Shown here piece after piece: positions 31,623 to 39,298 of a stretch of DNA of 39,298 bases (position 1 is its first letter; each line of letters opens with the position of its first letter). The position numbers and the translations under genes are program-made. Where the stretch lies: contig PFFG01000003.1 of NCBI GenBank assembly GCA_002783265.1, positions 1-39,298 of the forward strand, given 5' to 3'. The notes beneath the pieces are model-generated. The model saw nothing but the letters and a program-made list of their open reading frames with translations. It did not search any database and was not told the origin of the DNA. The DNA is from Candidatus Gracilibacteria bacterium CG17_big_fil_post_rev_8_21_14_2_50_48_13. Its GTDB lineage: Bacteria; Patescibacteriota; Gracilibacteria; 1-14-2-50-48-13.

Positions 31623-33560
31623 ATGGTGAACCGTGACGAGTACAAATTATCGGACCGGGGCAAAAAAACCGAAGCGCATAAGAAATTACTAGGGCGCGTG
31701 ATCCAAGAATTTAATGCAGCGTTTGATACAACGAACAACCTTTTCGACGAGTGGGAGATCCGCACGAAGATGCTGAACAACCAGATGAAAGACAAGAATT
31801 CCGTCGGTGTACCGCTTATGTACACGACGTTGAATACTGTCGTATCTGCGTTGTACGACGATAAGCTTGGTGTGACGCATATCCCGTATAGTTCTGCCGG
31901 ATCAGATCGTGCGCAAGCGCTTGATCAGATGGCGCTCAACGATTACCGTGTGATGAAGAAAGGTATCACGGATTACCACTGGATATGGGACGCAGCATTC
32001 TACGGCCATAGCCCGCTCTTGATGCAGGGATGGTGTAAAGACAAGCAGGTCCCGGAAGTAGAACTCATGGACCCTATGACGTTTTTCTATGACCCTACTG
32101 CCGTGTTTGTGAATCCCTTCATGGGGAAAACCGGACTCCGGTTCTTTGGACGACAGCGTATTAAGTCGATAGACGCACTGAAAGGCACAGACTTGTACAA
32201 GCAATACTTCAATCATGCAGAGTTTGTCCCGCACCGTGGATCTGGAGATCGTGTCGAGCAGGCAGATCTTACGCGTAAGGAGATGCAGAACTTGATAGCA
32301 AGTAGTAAGAACGTGATTACAGGCGGACCAAAGAGCGGTATGCTCGTAACAGAATGGTGGACGTTTGATGATGAGGGGAAACGTGTGTATATCGAAGTCA
32401 TGGGTCAACTTTCTCGTGGACTGGATGAATCTTGTATTATCCGATACGAGCAACTGGACTTCCAAGACAATTGGCCATTAGTGAATCGCGTCTTGATCCC
32501 ACTTGGAGAAACATTCCGTGGGATTTCTATTCCGGATTTAACAGAAGACAAGCAGCGGTACACAGCAAAGTTCTTAAATCTCGCACTCAAGTCCGCAGAG
32601 TTTGCGACGTACGGGCAGTATATTGTCAACACGCAACGTCTCTCGTTGGATGAAGTAGGGACACCTGCACCGAATAAACTGATCGCGTCGGATGGTGATC
32701 CAACGAACGCGATGATCCCTGTGCAGCGTGAAGGACTCCGTGGTGAGTTCCAGTGGGTGATGAATTACATGGATCAAGTTTCACAGCAAGCGACGGCGAC
32801 TCCTGCTATTGCACAAGGCATGACGCCCGACAAGAGCCGTAGTGCCACAGAAATAGCCCAGCAATCGTCCGGTGTTGATCGTCGGCATACTTTGTCGGCA
32901 AAGATCCTCGGATGGTCTGAGACTGAATACTACGAGCAGTGGTACCGATGCTATAAGAAGTTTTTCCCGAAAGCTGGAGAGAAGGTGATTCGATTGATGG
33001 GGGAGATGGGAACATTGTTCACGACGTTTGGCCGGACGGATTTCATGGATGATAAGCAGCCGGAAGTGTATATCCAGTCTGCGGTGATGGGGGAAATCGA
33101 GCGGACCACGAAGCTTCAGAATATGACCAACGTCATGCAGGTGATTTCTGCGGACCCGAACGTGAATACCCGGTATATGTTCCGTAAGGTTGCAGAGTTG
33201 TCGGATTTTTCCAAGGAGGAAGTCGAGATGCTTCTCCCACGTACTCCGGAAGAACTCCATGCAGAAGGCGAGAACGATTTGATTCTCAAGGGAGAAACAC
33301 CACGAATCAGTATGCGTGATGATCACATGGCGCACTTAGAAATCCACGCAAAGCTTCCAGAAGGTCCGCTTCGTGATGCGCATATCGCAGCGCATAAGAA
33401 AGCGATGTTACTTGCTCGTATGAATCCGGAGATTATGCCGGCACCAAACGCGGTGAACCCGGCGAATATGACGGAGGCGAACCCAGAGGTCGCAGCACAG
33501 CAAGGCGTGACGCCGAATCCCACAGCGATGAACTTCAAATCCCCTGTACAAACTGCATAA
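31623..33560 (+). CDS. Portal protein
   Basis: 645 residues. 'MLNNQMKDKNSVGVPLMYTT', 'AFYGHSPLLMQGW' and 'LMDPMTFFYDPTA' in the first 160 residues, and a long helical C-terminal half with 'QQATATPAIAQGMTPD' and 'SATEIAQQSSGVDRR', resemble portals of podoviruses. The 12-mer ring forms the DNA gate of the capsid. Position directly after terL and before scaffold and capsid supports this. No ribosome binding site; the start is the first ATG after the promoter. Confidence 0.85.
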   Translation: MVNRDEYKLSDRGKKTEAHKKLLGRVIQEFNAAFDTTNNLFDEWEIRTKMLNNQMKDKNSVGVPLMYTTLNTVVSALYDDKLGVTHIPYSSAGSDRAQALDQMALNDYRVMKKGITDYHWIWDAAFYGHSPLLMQGWCKDKQVPEVELMDPMTFFYDPTAVFVNPFMGKTGLRFFGRQRIKSIDALKGTDLYKQYFNHAEFVPHRGSGDRVEQADLTRKEMQNLIASSKNVITGGPKSGMLVTEWWTFDDEGKRVYIEVMGQLSRGLDESCIIRYEQLDFQDNWPLVNRVLIPLGETFRGISIPDLTEDKQRYTAKFLNLALKSAEFATYGQYIVNTQRLSLDEVGTPAPNKLIASDGDPTNAMIPVQREGLRGEFQWVMNYMDQVSQQATATPAIAQGMTPDKSRSATEIAQQSSGVDRRHTLSAKILGWSETEYYEQWYRCYKKFFPKAGEKVIRLMGEMGTLFTTFGRTDFMDDKQPEVYIQSAVMGEIERTTKLQNMTNVMQVISADPNVNTRYMFRKVAELSDFSKEEVEMLLPRTPEELHAEGENDLILKGETPRISMRDDHMAHLEIHAKLPEGPLRDAHIAAHKKAMLLARMNPEIMPAPNAVNPANMTEANPEVAAQQGVTPNPTAMNFKSPVQTA

Positions 33561-33844
33561 TGGAACAGCACCAAATGATGATGGAGGCACTGATCAAAAG
33601 CCCAGCATGGGATCTCTTGACACTGTACCTCAAAAAGAATATTGCTGAATTAGAGCGATATATCCTTGAGGGGCACTATGATAGTATCGACACGTACCAA
33701 CGCGCGGTTGATAAACGGAAAGTGCTCCTTGACATGTATGAACTCCCATTGAAGATTGCCGCACTGTCACCGCGTGAGGTGGCAGCGCCGCAGTCGTTGG
33801 ACCCGTACGAGACGGTGGAAGAATCTCGCAGGAAGAGAACATAA
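33560..33844 (+). CDS. Small head-region protein, 94 aa
   Basis: Overlaps the portal stop by one base (TAATG). Helical (LLTLYLKKNIAELERYIL ... DKRKVLLDMYELPLK) with a basic C-terminus (ESRRKRT). Perhaps a packaging or assembly factor. Followed by a 103-base gap. Confidence 0.55.
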   Translation: MEQHQMMMEALIKSPAWDLLTLYLKKNIAELERYILEGHYDSIDTYQRAVDKRKVLLDMYELPLKIAALSPREVAAPQSLDPYETVEESRRKRT

Positions 33845-33947
33845 ATCTAGGGGTGATGTGATGGGTACGCCTTATGCCCCGGTCTACCGTCACGTTGCCC
33901 CCGGGTGGATGTTTGTTCCACTTAGGTCTATTTTTTTTCAGACTACA
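33845..33947 (+). other. Gap before the scaffold gene with a weak terminator-like hairpin
   Basis: The region has C/G-rich runs and a hairpin GTGGA-tgtttgt-TCCAC followed after ten bases by eight T. The T-run is too far from the stem for a good terminator. No promoter of the type seen elsewhere is evident. Confidence 0.35.
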
Positions 33948-34505
33948 ATGACCGACACAACTGTCGAGACTCCCGAGCAGGGGGACTCCATAGAGAGGAA
34001 TCCAGCTACGGAGGCTCCGTCGACTACTGCCCAGCAGTCGGCACAGGAGAAACAAAACTGGTACGCGAGAAGGCAACAAGAGAAACTCCGCAAGAAGCAA
34101 ACCGCTGAAGCAGAGGAACTCCAAGCCAAGATTGAACGGGGAGAACTTTTTGCAGGACCGGACGACGTCGAAGAACTTGTTTTTGAAAAAGAACAAGAGA
34201 ACCGGGTACTGCGCACAGAAATATTTCTTCGCGATAGTGGACCATTTTCTGCGTATAAGGACGAGATCCTTGCCGCAGCAAAAGAACCACGATACGCGTC
34301 ACTCACCCCCGCCGAACTCGCAAAGGTTGTTGCAGCAGATAAACTCTTGGATTCGTCACAGAATAACCAAGCGGTCACTGCTCACGCAACTGGTACTGGT
34401 GCATCTGCACGAGAGAACATGCGGGACCAAGCAGTAGATTATAAGTCTATGCCGAAAGCCGATTTTGATCTCTACACGCAGAAAGTGATTAGTGGGCAAC
34501 TCTAG
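33948..34505 (+). CDS. Scaffold protein
   Basis: 185 residues from MTDTTVETPEQGDS. Very acidic and charged: an N-terminal Thr/Ser/Ala stretch, then coiled coil (RRQQEKLRKKQTAEAEELQA) and a C-terminus 'KSMPKADFDLYTQKVISGQL', typical of phage scaffolds that precede the major capsid gene and bind it by a C-terminal helix. The frame is open upstream, but this start gives the usual size. Confidence 0.75.
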   Translation: MTDTTVETPEQGDSIERNPATEAPSTTAQQSAQEKQNWYARRQQEKLRKKQTAEAEELQAKIERGELFAGPDDVEELVFEKEQENRVLRTEIFLRDSGPFSAYKDEILAAAKEPRYASLTPAELAKVVAADKLLDSSQNNQAVTAHATGTGASARENMRDQAVDYKSMPKADFDLYTQKVISGQL

Positions 34506-34525
34506 CCTTTTTCTCTCTTTTGTGT

Positions 34526-35488
34526 ATGAACAGTACATCAAATATCACCAACGCGGTGAACAACTATTACGATCAGCTTTTGCTGCATCGTGCTACCTCT
34601 GAGCTTCTTCATGGTATGTTTGCGCAGAAGCGCCCTTTGCCTCGCAACGGGTCTACGAATACCATCAAGTTCCGCCGGTACTCTAACCTCTCCACGGCAA
34701 CCACGCCTTTGGTAGAAGGACAGAACCCCGGATCTGTACAGTTCACCATCGCTGATGTCACCGCACAGGTACAGGAGTATGGTAATTACGTTGAGGTTTC
34801 CTCCACGCTTGACTGGTCTGTGGTATCTTCCGAGCCTGCTGAATGGATGCAGATTCTTGGATACAACGCCAATGATACGCTGGATGTTCTGATGCGTGAC
34901 GCATACAACGCTGGTACGAATGTATACTACGGTGGTAACGCAACACTGACGAGTAACGTGGATACGGCGGACCTTATTGATACGACTGCGATCAAGAAGT
35001 CTGTACGTCTTCTCAAGAACAACGACGCACGCACGATTACCTCTTTCGGATATACGGACGATGCGCAGGATGTGAAGAATATCCGTCCTTGTTTTGTTGG
35101 TATTTGCCACCCAAACACGACGTATACGCTCAAGGGACTCACGGGATGGACGGATATTGAGCAGTACGCACACTCCACGCAGACAATGCCCGGAGAGGTT
35201 GGTAAGCTTGATGAAGTACGTTTCATTGAGACAACCAATGCAAAGATCAAGACGGGTCAAGGAGATTCTGGTATTGACGTCTACACGACGTTGATTTTTG
35301 CACAGGATGCTGTCGGTCGAACGATGGTGACTGGTGAAGATCTCAAGACGATCTACCACCCTTTTGGTTCTGCTGGTGCGTCTGATCCTCTCAACCGTAT
35401 CTCTACGATGGGATGGACGACGACCTTTGTTGCGATGATTCTGAACAACGCGTACCTTGTACGTATTGAGCACGCAGTCTCCGCTTAA
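34526..35488 (+). CDS. Major capsid protein, N4-gp56 family
   Basis: 320 residues from MNSTSNITNAVNNYYDQLL. Family hallmarks in order: 'FAQKRPLPRNGSTNTIKFRR', 'TPLVEGQNPG', 'VQEYGNYVEVSSTLDW', 'DAYNAGTNVYYGGN', 'MPGEVGKLDEVRFIETTNAK' and 'IYHPFGSAGASDPLNRISTMGW'. It forms the HK97-fold shell. Preceded by a pyrimidine-rich leader, no SD. It follows the scaffold as expected. Confidence 0.9.
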   Translation: MNSTSNITNAVNNYYDQLLLHRATSELLHGMFAQKRPLPRNGSTNTIKFRRYSNLSTATTPLVEGQNPGSVQFTIADVTAQVQEYGNYVEVSSTLDWSVVSSEPAEWMQILGYNANDTLDVLMRDAYNAGTNVYYGGNATLTSNVDTADLIDTTAIKKSVRLLKNNDARTITSFGYTDDAQDVKNIRPCFVGICHPNTTYTLKGLTGWTDIEQYAHSTQTMPGEVGKLDEVRFIETTNAKIKTGQGDSGIDVYTTLIFAQDAVGRTMVTGEDLKTIYHPFGSAGASDPLNRISTMGWTTTFVAMILNNAYLVRIEHAVSA

Positions 35489-35508
35489 ATTTTCTAAGAA
35501 TATTGTTT

Positions 35509-35964
35509 ATGAAAACCACCAAAATGCAGGTACAGCCCGTTGATTTCACAAAGGAGGACGCACCCGCTACTCCCGCTCGTGCTAGTCGTAGTGCTGCACT
35601 CACCCCAGCCCAGCGCGTCCAAGCTGGCGAAAAGATCTCTTTCGAAGAGCTGGAAGAACTCCGCAAGTCTGGTCGGTCTGATCTTTGGATTAGACACGAA
35701 CTCTTGCACGGACAGAAAGAAGTCGTGACGATCCCGCTGGATATGGGCGAAGGATTCGACAAAGTTGATCAGCGTACAGGAGAAGTCTTGTACCCTATGG
35801 AGTTTGTCGCAATCAATGGTATCACTGCACACGTCCCCAAAGGCGTTCCTGTCGCGGTATCGTACTTGATTGCTCAGCAACTCAAGCCGTATATCAACAG
35901 CAAGATCCCTCGTAAGCATATTCCTATGAATGTGTCGAAGCCGCAGGTGTCTTATTCTTTCTAA
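35509..35964 (+). CDS. Head-associated protein after the capsid gene, 151 aa
   Basis: Begins MKTTKMQVQPVDFTKEDAP with an Ala/Arg/Pro-rich disordered N-terminus (35 residues), then a beta-rich domain (LWIRHELLHGQKEVVTIPLD ... VPKGVPVAVSYLIAQQ). Proteins in this position are often head completion or decoration proteins. Not identified further. Confidence 0.6.
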   Translation: MKTTKMQVQPVDFTKEDAPATPARASRSAALTPAQRVQAGEKISFEELEELRKSGRSDLWIRHELLHGQKEVVTIPLDMGEGFDKVDQRTGEVLYPMEFVAINGITAHVPKGVPVAVSYLIAQQLKPYINSKIPRKHIPMNVSKPQVSYSF

Positions 35965-35977
35965 CTAGAACAACTGT

Positions 35978-36469
35978 ATGAGTAATTATTCTGACGGACA
36001 TATTGAGTCCCGCAAGTCTCTGATCGAGCTTGCAAAATCTGCAAATCACACGCTTCTTTCTACTGGCGGTCTCGCGATCAAGGCTGGTGGATCTGCGCTG
36101 GTGAAGGCTGCTACGGCATGCCGCGCGTTTGTGAACGGTACGCTGGTCTCTATCTCCGCGAATACGGATATGGCTGCACTTGCTGGTACTATCACCGCTG
36201 ACCTCTTCAATGTGTATGTCTTCTCTGTGGACTCTGCTGGTACGCTGTACACGCAGATGGGTACAGAAGGTGCTGCACTTGGTGATATTGTGTTCCCTGT
36301 GGTTCCTGCTGACCGTGCAGTGATTGGATTTATTATCGTCAATCCTACCGGTACTGGTAACTTCGTGGGAGGTACGACGGCTTTGGACGACGCTACTGTT
36401 GTCCCAAACGCTGTGTACGTGAACACGCCATACCCTTTCAATCCTTCTCTGTCTCTCGCTGCTGCGTAA
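35978..36469 (+). CDS. Capsid decoration-like protein, 163 aa
   Basis: Rich in Ala, Gly, Thr and Val with regular beta strands: 'GGLAIKAGGSALVKAATACR', 'NTDMAALAGTITADLFNVYV' and 'AVIGFIIVNPTGTGNFVGGT'. No membrane or coiled segment. It is the last gene before a strong terminator, so it belongs to the head transcription unit. Decoration or stabilising role inferred. Confidence 0.55.
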   Translation: MSNYSDGHIESRKSLIELAKSANHTLLSTGGLAIKAGGSALVKAATACRAFVNGTLVSISANTDMAALAGTITADLFNVYVFSVDSAGTLYTQMGTEGAALGDIVFPVVPADRAVIGFIIVNPTGTGNFVGGTTALDDATVVPNAVYVNTPYPFNPSLSLAAA

Positions 36470-36493
36470 AGACAAGACTGATCACAACGGAAG

Positions 36494-36525
36494 AATACTC
36501 GCTCGAAAGGGCGGGTATTTTTTTT
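36494..36525 (+). terminator. Strong rho-independent terminator after the head genes
   Basis: AATACTCGCTC (36494-36504) pairs along all 11 positions (two G-T pairs) with GGGCGGGTATT (36509-36519) across the tetraloop GAAA and runs into T (to 36525). Confidence 0.9.
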
Positions 36526-36526
36526 G

Positions 36527-36555
36527 TTGCGTGCGTTCTACACACCCCGTACAAT
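36527..36555 (+). promoter_or_regulatory. Promoter of the adaptor/tail unit
   Basis: TTGCGT (36527-36532), 17 bases, TACAAT (36550-36555) inside CCCGTACAATAT, directly after the terminator. Confidence 0.65.
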
Positions 36556-36584
36556 ATACATAGTATGGGGCGCAACTTCTTTTG

Positions 36585-37301
36585 ATGAACGGTATACAGT
36601 TCGCGGCACTTGTCCGCACCACCACGAATCAAGACTCTGCAACGTTCCCGGATGCACGTATGGTTGCGTATACCAACGCTGCACTAGAAGAACTTGTCCC
36701 ACGTGTTGAATCCGTCAACGAGGGATTTTTTACGATGGAGTATTACCATGATCTGGTCGCTGATCAACGGCTCTACACGTTCCCGGACGATATGATGAAC
36801 CGGATGGAAAAACTCGCGATCAAGTTTGAAACATGGGATGGGTATAAATGGTGTGAAGAAGATCGGTTGTCGATGACGGGTCTCCCTGCGGATGAAGCAA
36901 CAATCCGTGCGCAGTACAGTGATAGCCGCCCGAAGTTCTGGCTCCGTCGTGAAGGGTTGTATATTCTCACGGGAAGCGCTATCCCGGACGCGACGGATGG
37001 TATCCAGTTTTGGGCGAAGAAGTACCCGAACGATATTTCTGCGACAACGCTTGCGCAGTCGTTTGATATGTCTATCGCGCCTGCTGCGGATGGTGTTGGT
37101 ATCCCACGCTTGATGCACCGTGTCCTCGCGATGCGTGTGTCGATTATGTACAAGGAGGATCGTGACCGTCCGCTTCCTCTGACGCAGGCAGAACAGAACT
37201 TTGAGTTTCATGTCCAGAAGATGCTTGATAGTATCGGTGGACAGAATCTTGAACGTTCTATTACGCCACGGTTCCCGTATGATGATGGTTCTCAATACTA
37301 A
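36585..37301 (+). CDS. Head-to-tail adaptor-like protein, 238 aa
   Basis: Begins MNGIQFAALVRTTTNQDS. 'FPDARMVAYTNAALEELVPR' and 'RVSIMYKEDRDRPLPLTQ ... FEFHVQKML' are helical, with a mixed middle domain (YTFPDDMMNRMEKLAIKFE). Adaptors that attach below the portal have this size and place. First gene of the last late unit. Confidence 0.65.
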   Translation: MNGIQFAALVRTTTNQDSATFPDARMVAYTNAALEELVPRVESVNEGFFTMEYYHDLVADQRLYTFPDDMMNRMEKLAIKFETWDGYKWCEEDRLSMTGLPADEATIRAQYSDSRPKFWLRREGLYILTGSAIPDATDGIQFWAKKYPNDISATTLAQSFDMSIAPAADGVGIPRLMHRVLAMRVSIMYKEDRDRPLPLTQAEQNFEFHVQKMLDSIGGQNLERSITPRFPYDDGSQY

Positions 37302-37313
37302 CTTTCTTTTCGT

Positions 37314-37877
37314 ATGCTTCTCCGTTCACGACTTAAAATCAAGAACAATGTCCGCGCTGTGTTGAAAGACGCAGATGGGAATATTGTTCCCGTGTTCCAG
37401 CCGAACGCGTTTGGACTCGCGTTCTTTAAGGCAACAGGGAAACTCCCGCAGTTGCCTGTCTTTGGCGCGATGAGTACCACACTCTCTTTGAGTAACCTTG
37501 TGACGACCGCAGGACGTGCGGCGCTTGCTGCAAAGATCGGCGGTGTTTCTGTTGTAGGGGATTGGAAGTATCTCGCGATTGGTACAGACAACACGGCTGC
37601 AACGATTGGCGATATTGCGCTTGGTGCAGAAATCACGACAGGTGGCGGTGCTCGTGCGGTAGCAACGGCTGCACTCACGACGACAGATACCACGAATGAC
37701 ACATTACAACTTGATTATGAATGGACGTTCTCCTCGACGTTTGCAGTCAATGAGGTGGGTGTGTTTAATGCTGCATCTGGTCCTACGATGCTTGCTCGTG
37801 TGTTGTTTCCTGCTGGCGTTATCAACGTTTCTAGTGGGATGAAGCTGCATGTATATTGGAAACTTGACCTCGACTAA
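37314..37877 (+). CDS. Virion/tail-fibre-like protein, 187 aa
   Basis: After a basic N-terminus (LLRSRLKIKNNVRAVLKD) come segments typical of small tail-fibre-base proteins: 'NLVTTAGRAALAAKIGG', 'WKYLAIGTDNTAATIGD', 'ALGAEITTGGGARAVATAAL', 'VNEVGVFNAASGPTMLARVL' and 'SSGMKLHVYWKLDLD'. The pattern is widespread in phage structural modules. Probably attaches fibres to the tail. A three-base gap leads to the next gene. Confidence 0.6.
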   Translation: MLLRSRLKIKNNVRAVLKDADGNIVPVFQPNAFGLAFFKATGKLPQLPVFGAMSTTLSLSNLVTTAGRAALAAKIGGVSVVGDWKYLAIGTDNTAATIGDIALGAEITTGGGARAVATAALTTTDTTNDTLQLDYEWTFSSTFAVNEVGVFNAASGPTMLARVLFPAGVINVSSGMKLHVYWKLDLD

Positions 37878-37880
37878 CCT

Positions 37881-38417
37881 ATGGCTCGTATATTACCTCC
37901 AACACGGAACCGCACGAAGGTGCTTGTCTCTGGTACAATCAGTGCCGGAGCGGTTTCTATTACGCTCACGTCCGGACAAGGCGCGTTACTCCCCGATCCT
38001 GCAACGGAAGGCGAGTACCGGCTTGTTTTATATGATGCGTCCACCTATCCAGATCCAACGGACGATCCAGATTGCGAAGATGTTACCGTCACGGCGAAGT
38101 CGACGGACACGCTAACCGTTGATCCCGTCGTGAATAACCATACGACGATCGGCGTGCAGTACGTCATGTACTTGTCTTTCGATAAAGAACAGATCGACGA
38201 GATCGATGATTTCTTACAGGACCTTACACGTGCAGTAACCAGCATCACATACACAGATGGGTACGCTACAACGATTACAACACCGACACGTACATATACG
38301 TTGACATACGACCAATATGGCGAAGTAGAGACGGTCACGACAAATGATAGTCCTGCTGTTGTCTACACGATCGTAAGAAACAGGGAAGGACAACTTCAAT
38401 CTATAACACGCGCATAA
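37881..38417 (+). CDS. Structural protein with Rhs/YD-type C-terminal repeats, 178 aa
   Basis: The N-terminus (TKVLVSGTISAGAVSITLTS) is a beta-domain common in fibre-base proteins. Residues 115-178 alternate tyrosine and hydrophobic strands, 'TYTLTYDQYGEVETVTT' and 'VYTIVRNREGQLQSITRA', with the YDxxG of Rhs/YD repeats. The two-base gap to the large repeat protein supports a joint fibre role. Confidence 0.6.
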   Translation: MARILPPTRNRTKVLVSGTISAGAVSITLTSGQGALLPDPATEGEYRLVLYDASTYPDPTDDPDCEDVTVTAKSTDTLTVDPVVNNHTTIGVQYVMYLSFDKEQIDEIDDFLQDLTRAVTSITYTDGYATTITTPTRTYTLTYDQYGEVETVTTNDSPAVVYTIVRNREGQLQSITRA

Positions 38418-38419
38418 AT

Positions 38420-39298
38420 ATGCTGACTATCAACGCAACACCATTTAAAAGTCCTATTGGTCTTAGTACAGGGAAATACACACCATACGCAGTGCTCACC
38501 GATAATAAGTGTGTTGACCTTGATACATGGTCTGATGGGACCAGTGGAACACACGGGCTCTTGTATCCCATTAACTACGCGACAACAGAGCAGACTTTAA
38601 TCAATACCAACATGACTGCTGCGCAGGGTATTTTCACGATTGACGATAACTCGTACGCTACTACTGCAACAAAGAAAAAGATTCTTGGTAACTTCTACAA
38701 TGAGTACAAGAACGTTTCCCGTGTTGGACTTTTTTTGGATGATATGTTCGCGAATAGTACCACGTTGAACGCTTCGACAGGCGCACGTCGTATTGTAGAG
38801 ATTGCTACCGATAAGGTTGCTGTTGTGTACATAGACAGCGCAGATTCTAGTAAATGCAAAGTGCTTATTGTTGAACTCACAAACAATGGTACTGCGACGG
38901 CTGGCTCTGTATATACACTTGATAATACTGCGAGTTGTTATACTCCGAATGTTGTTGCTTTGGGTACGGATAAGTTTGTTGCTACATGGGGACGTAGTAA
39001 TACGCAGCACGCTTCTGTATGTACTGTTTCTGGTACAGTTGTCACTGTCGGTAGCGCAGCATCTGCGACGACAAACTCAAGCTCACCAAACGGCATTGTA
39101 AAACTCGACACAGACAAGTTTGCTATGTCGTTTGTGGATAATACGTCTTCTAATATGGAAGTCATCGCAGCGACTGTTTCTGGTACAACAATAAGTTTTG
39201 GCACAAAGGCAACCGTACTTACGGGTACAGGAACACCTTTCGTTGGTGGTAACTCAACACAAGGTTGTCGTTCTATGCAGCAGTTGGATACAAACAAG
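38420..39298 (+). CDS. Tail/receptor-binding repeat protein, N-terminal part (3' partial)
   Basis: Open to the last base (293 codons). Residues 1-110 are unique (MLTINATPFKSPIGLSTGKY). From about 125 the same repeat as at 2-694 begins: 'TDKVAVVYIDSADS', 'GTDKFVATWGRSNTQH', 'DTDKFAMSFVDNTSS' and 'QLDTNK' at the end, each followed by 'SGT' strands. The next repeat would begin with Phe and Val; base 1 of the window resumes it at the Ile-Trp. The intact protein would therefore have about 527 residues. No catalytic motif; adhesion inferred. Confidence 0.75.
   Translation, partial: MLTINATPFKSPIGLSTGKYTPYAVLTDNKCVDLDTWSDGTSGTHGLLYPINYATTEQTLINTNMTAAQGIFTIDDNSYATTATKKKILGNFYNEYKNVSRVGLFLDDMFANSTTLNASTGARRIVEIATDKVAVVYIDSADSSKCKVLIVELTNNGTATAGSVYTLDNTASCYTPNVVALGTDKFVATWGRSNTQHASVCTVSGTVVTVGSAASATTNSSSPNGIVKLDTDKFAMSFVDNTSSNMEVIAATVSGTTISFGTKATVLTGTGTPFVGGNSTQGCRSMQQLDTNK

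Noticed and set aside
34538-35473. Long minus-strand reading frame (311 codons) opposite the capsid gene
   Set aside because: It mirrors the codons of a clearly recognised N4-gp56 capsid gene, has unlike composition (Arg/His-rich) and no supporting context.
1-39298. Alternative genetic code (TGA as Gly or Trp), as in some CPR bacteria
   Set aside because: TGA is the stop of the 102-residue gene at 910-1218 and of several ATGA-overlapped genes (for example HNH and the zinc-finger gene), so the standard code fits.

Overview
The window is almost the whole genome of a short-tailed (podovirus-like) tailed phage. It carries an N4-gp56-family major capsid protein, a large terminase, a portal and a scaffold, and no long-tail genes (no tape measure, no sheath or tube). 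A 2753-residue polyvalent virion protein is also present. The first and last bases fall inside the same repeat-containing tail-protein gene. Its repeat register continues across the ends with about 8 bases missing, so the map is circular or circularly permuted. I see no integrase, DNA polymerase, RNA polymerase, tRNA or CRISPR array.

Host: nearly every start codon lacks a Shine-Dalgarno sequence and follows an A/T- or pyrimidine-rich leader. Promoters look like sigma70 (TTGACA or TTGCGN, 17 bp, TA-rich -10). TGA is used as a stop. A 3D-domain protein (22786-23136) resembles a form I remember as frequent in Patescibacteria (CPR). A patescibacterial host is therefore a plausible but unproven inference; another lineage that does not rely on SD sequences is possible.

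Layout: 24.2-29.3 kb rightward is recombination and replication (RecT, RecB-like nuclease, HTH protein, SSB, initiator with iteron-like repeats, DnaB helicase). 29.3-39.3 kb and on through 1-13.9 kb is the late region (terminase, portal, scaffold, capsid, adaptor, tail fibre and propeller proteins, LysM-M23 virion protein, giant ejected protein). 13.9-15.6 kb is lysis (amidase, holin, P-loop NTPase, membrane/coiled-coil protein). 24.1 down to 21.5 kb is a leftward operon holding two HTH proteins with C-terminal membrane anchors, a short HTH repressor, and a secreted wall module (coiled-coil membrane protein, 3D domain, lysozyme-like enzyme). 21.4 down to 15.6 kb is a leftward accessory operon of tightly overlapping small genes, including an Acb2-like cyclic-nucleotide sponge, HNH and RusA nucleases, zinc-finger microproteins and a GC-richer structured gap.

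Most unusual: a likely -1 frameshift (GGGAAAA) fusing a membrane coiled-coil protein to the 3D domain; a lambdoid-style origin of 11-bp iterons inside the initiator gene, preceded by a pseudoknot-like element; a divergent early promoter pair on an inverted repeat; a terminator overlapped by a promoter for the lysin; an SSB-like C-terminal tip on the RecB-like nuclease; and a degenerate M23 zinc site in the LysM virion protein.
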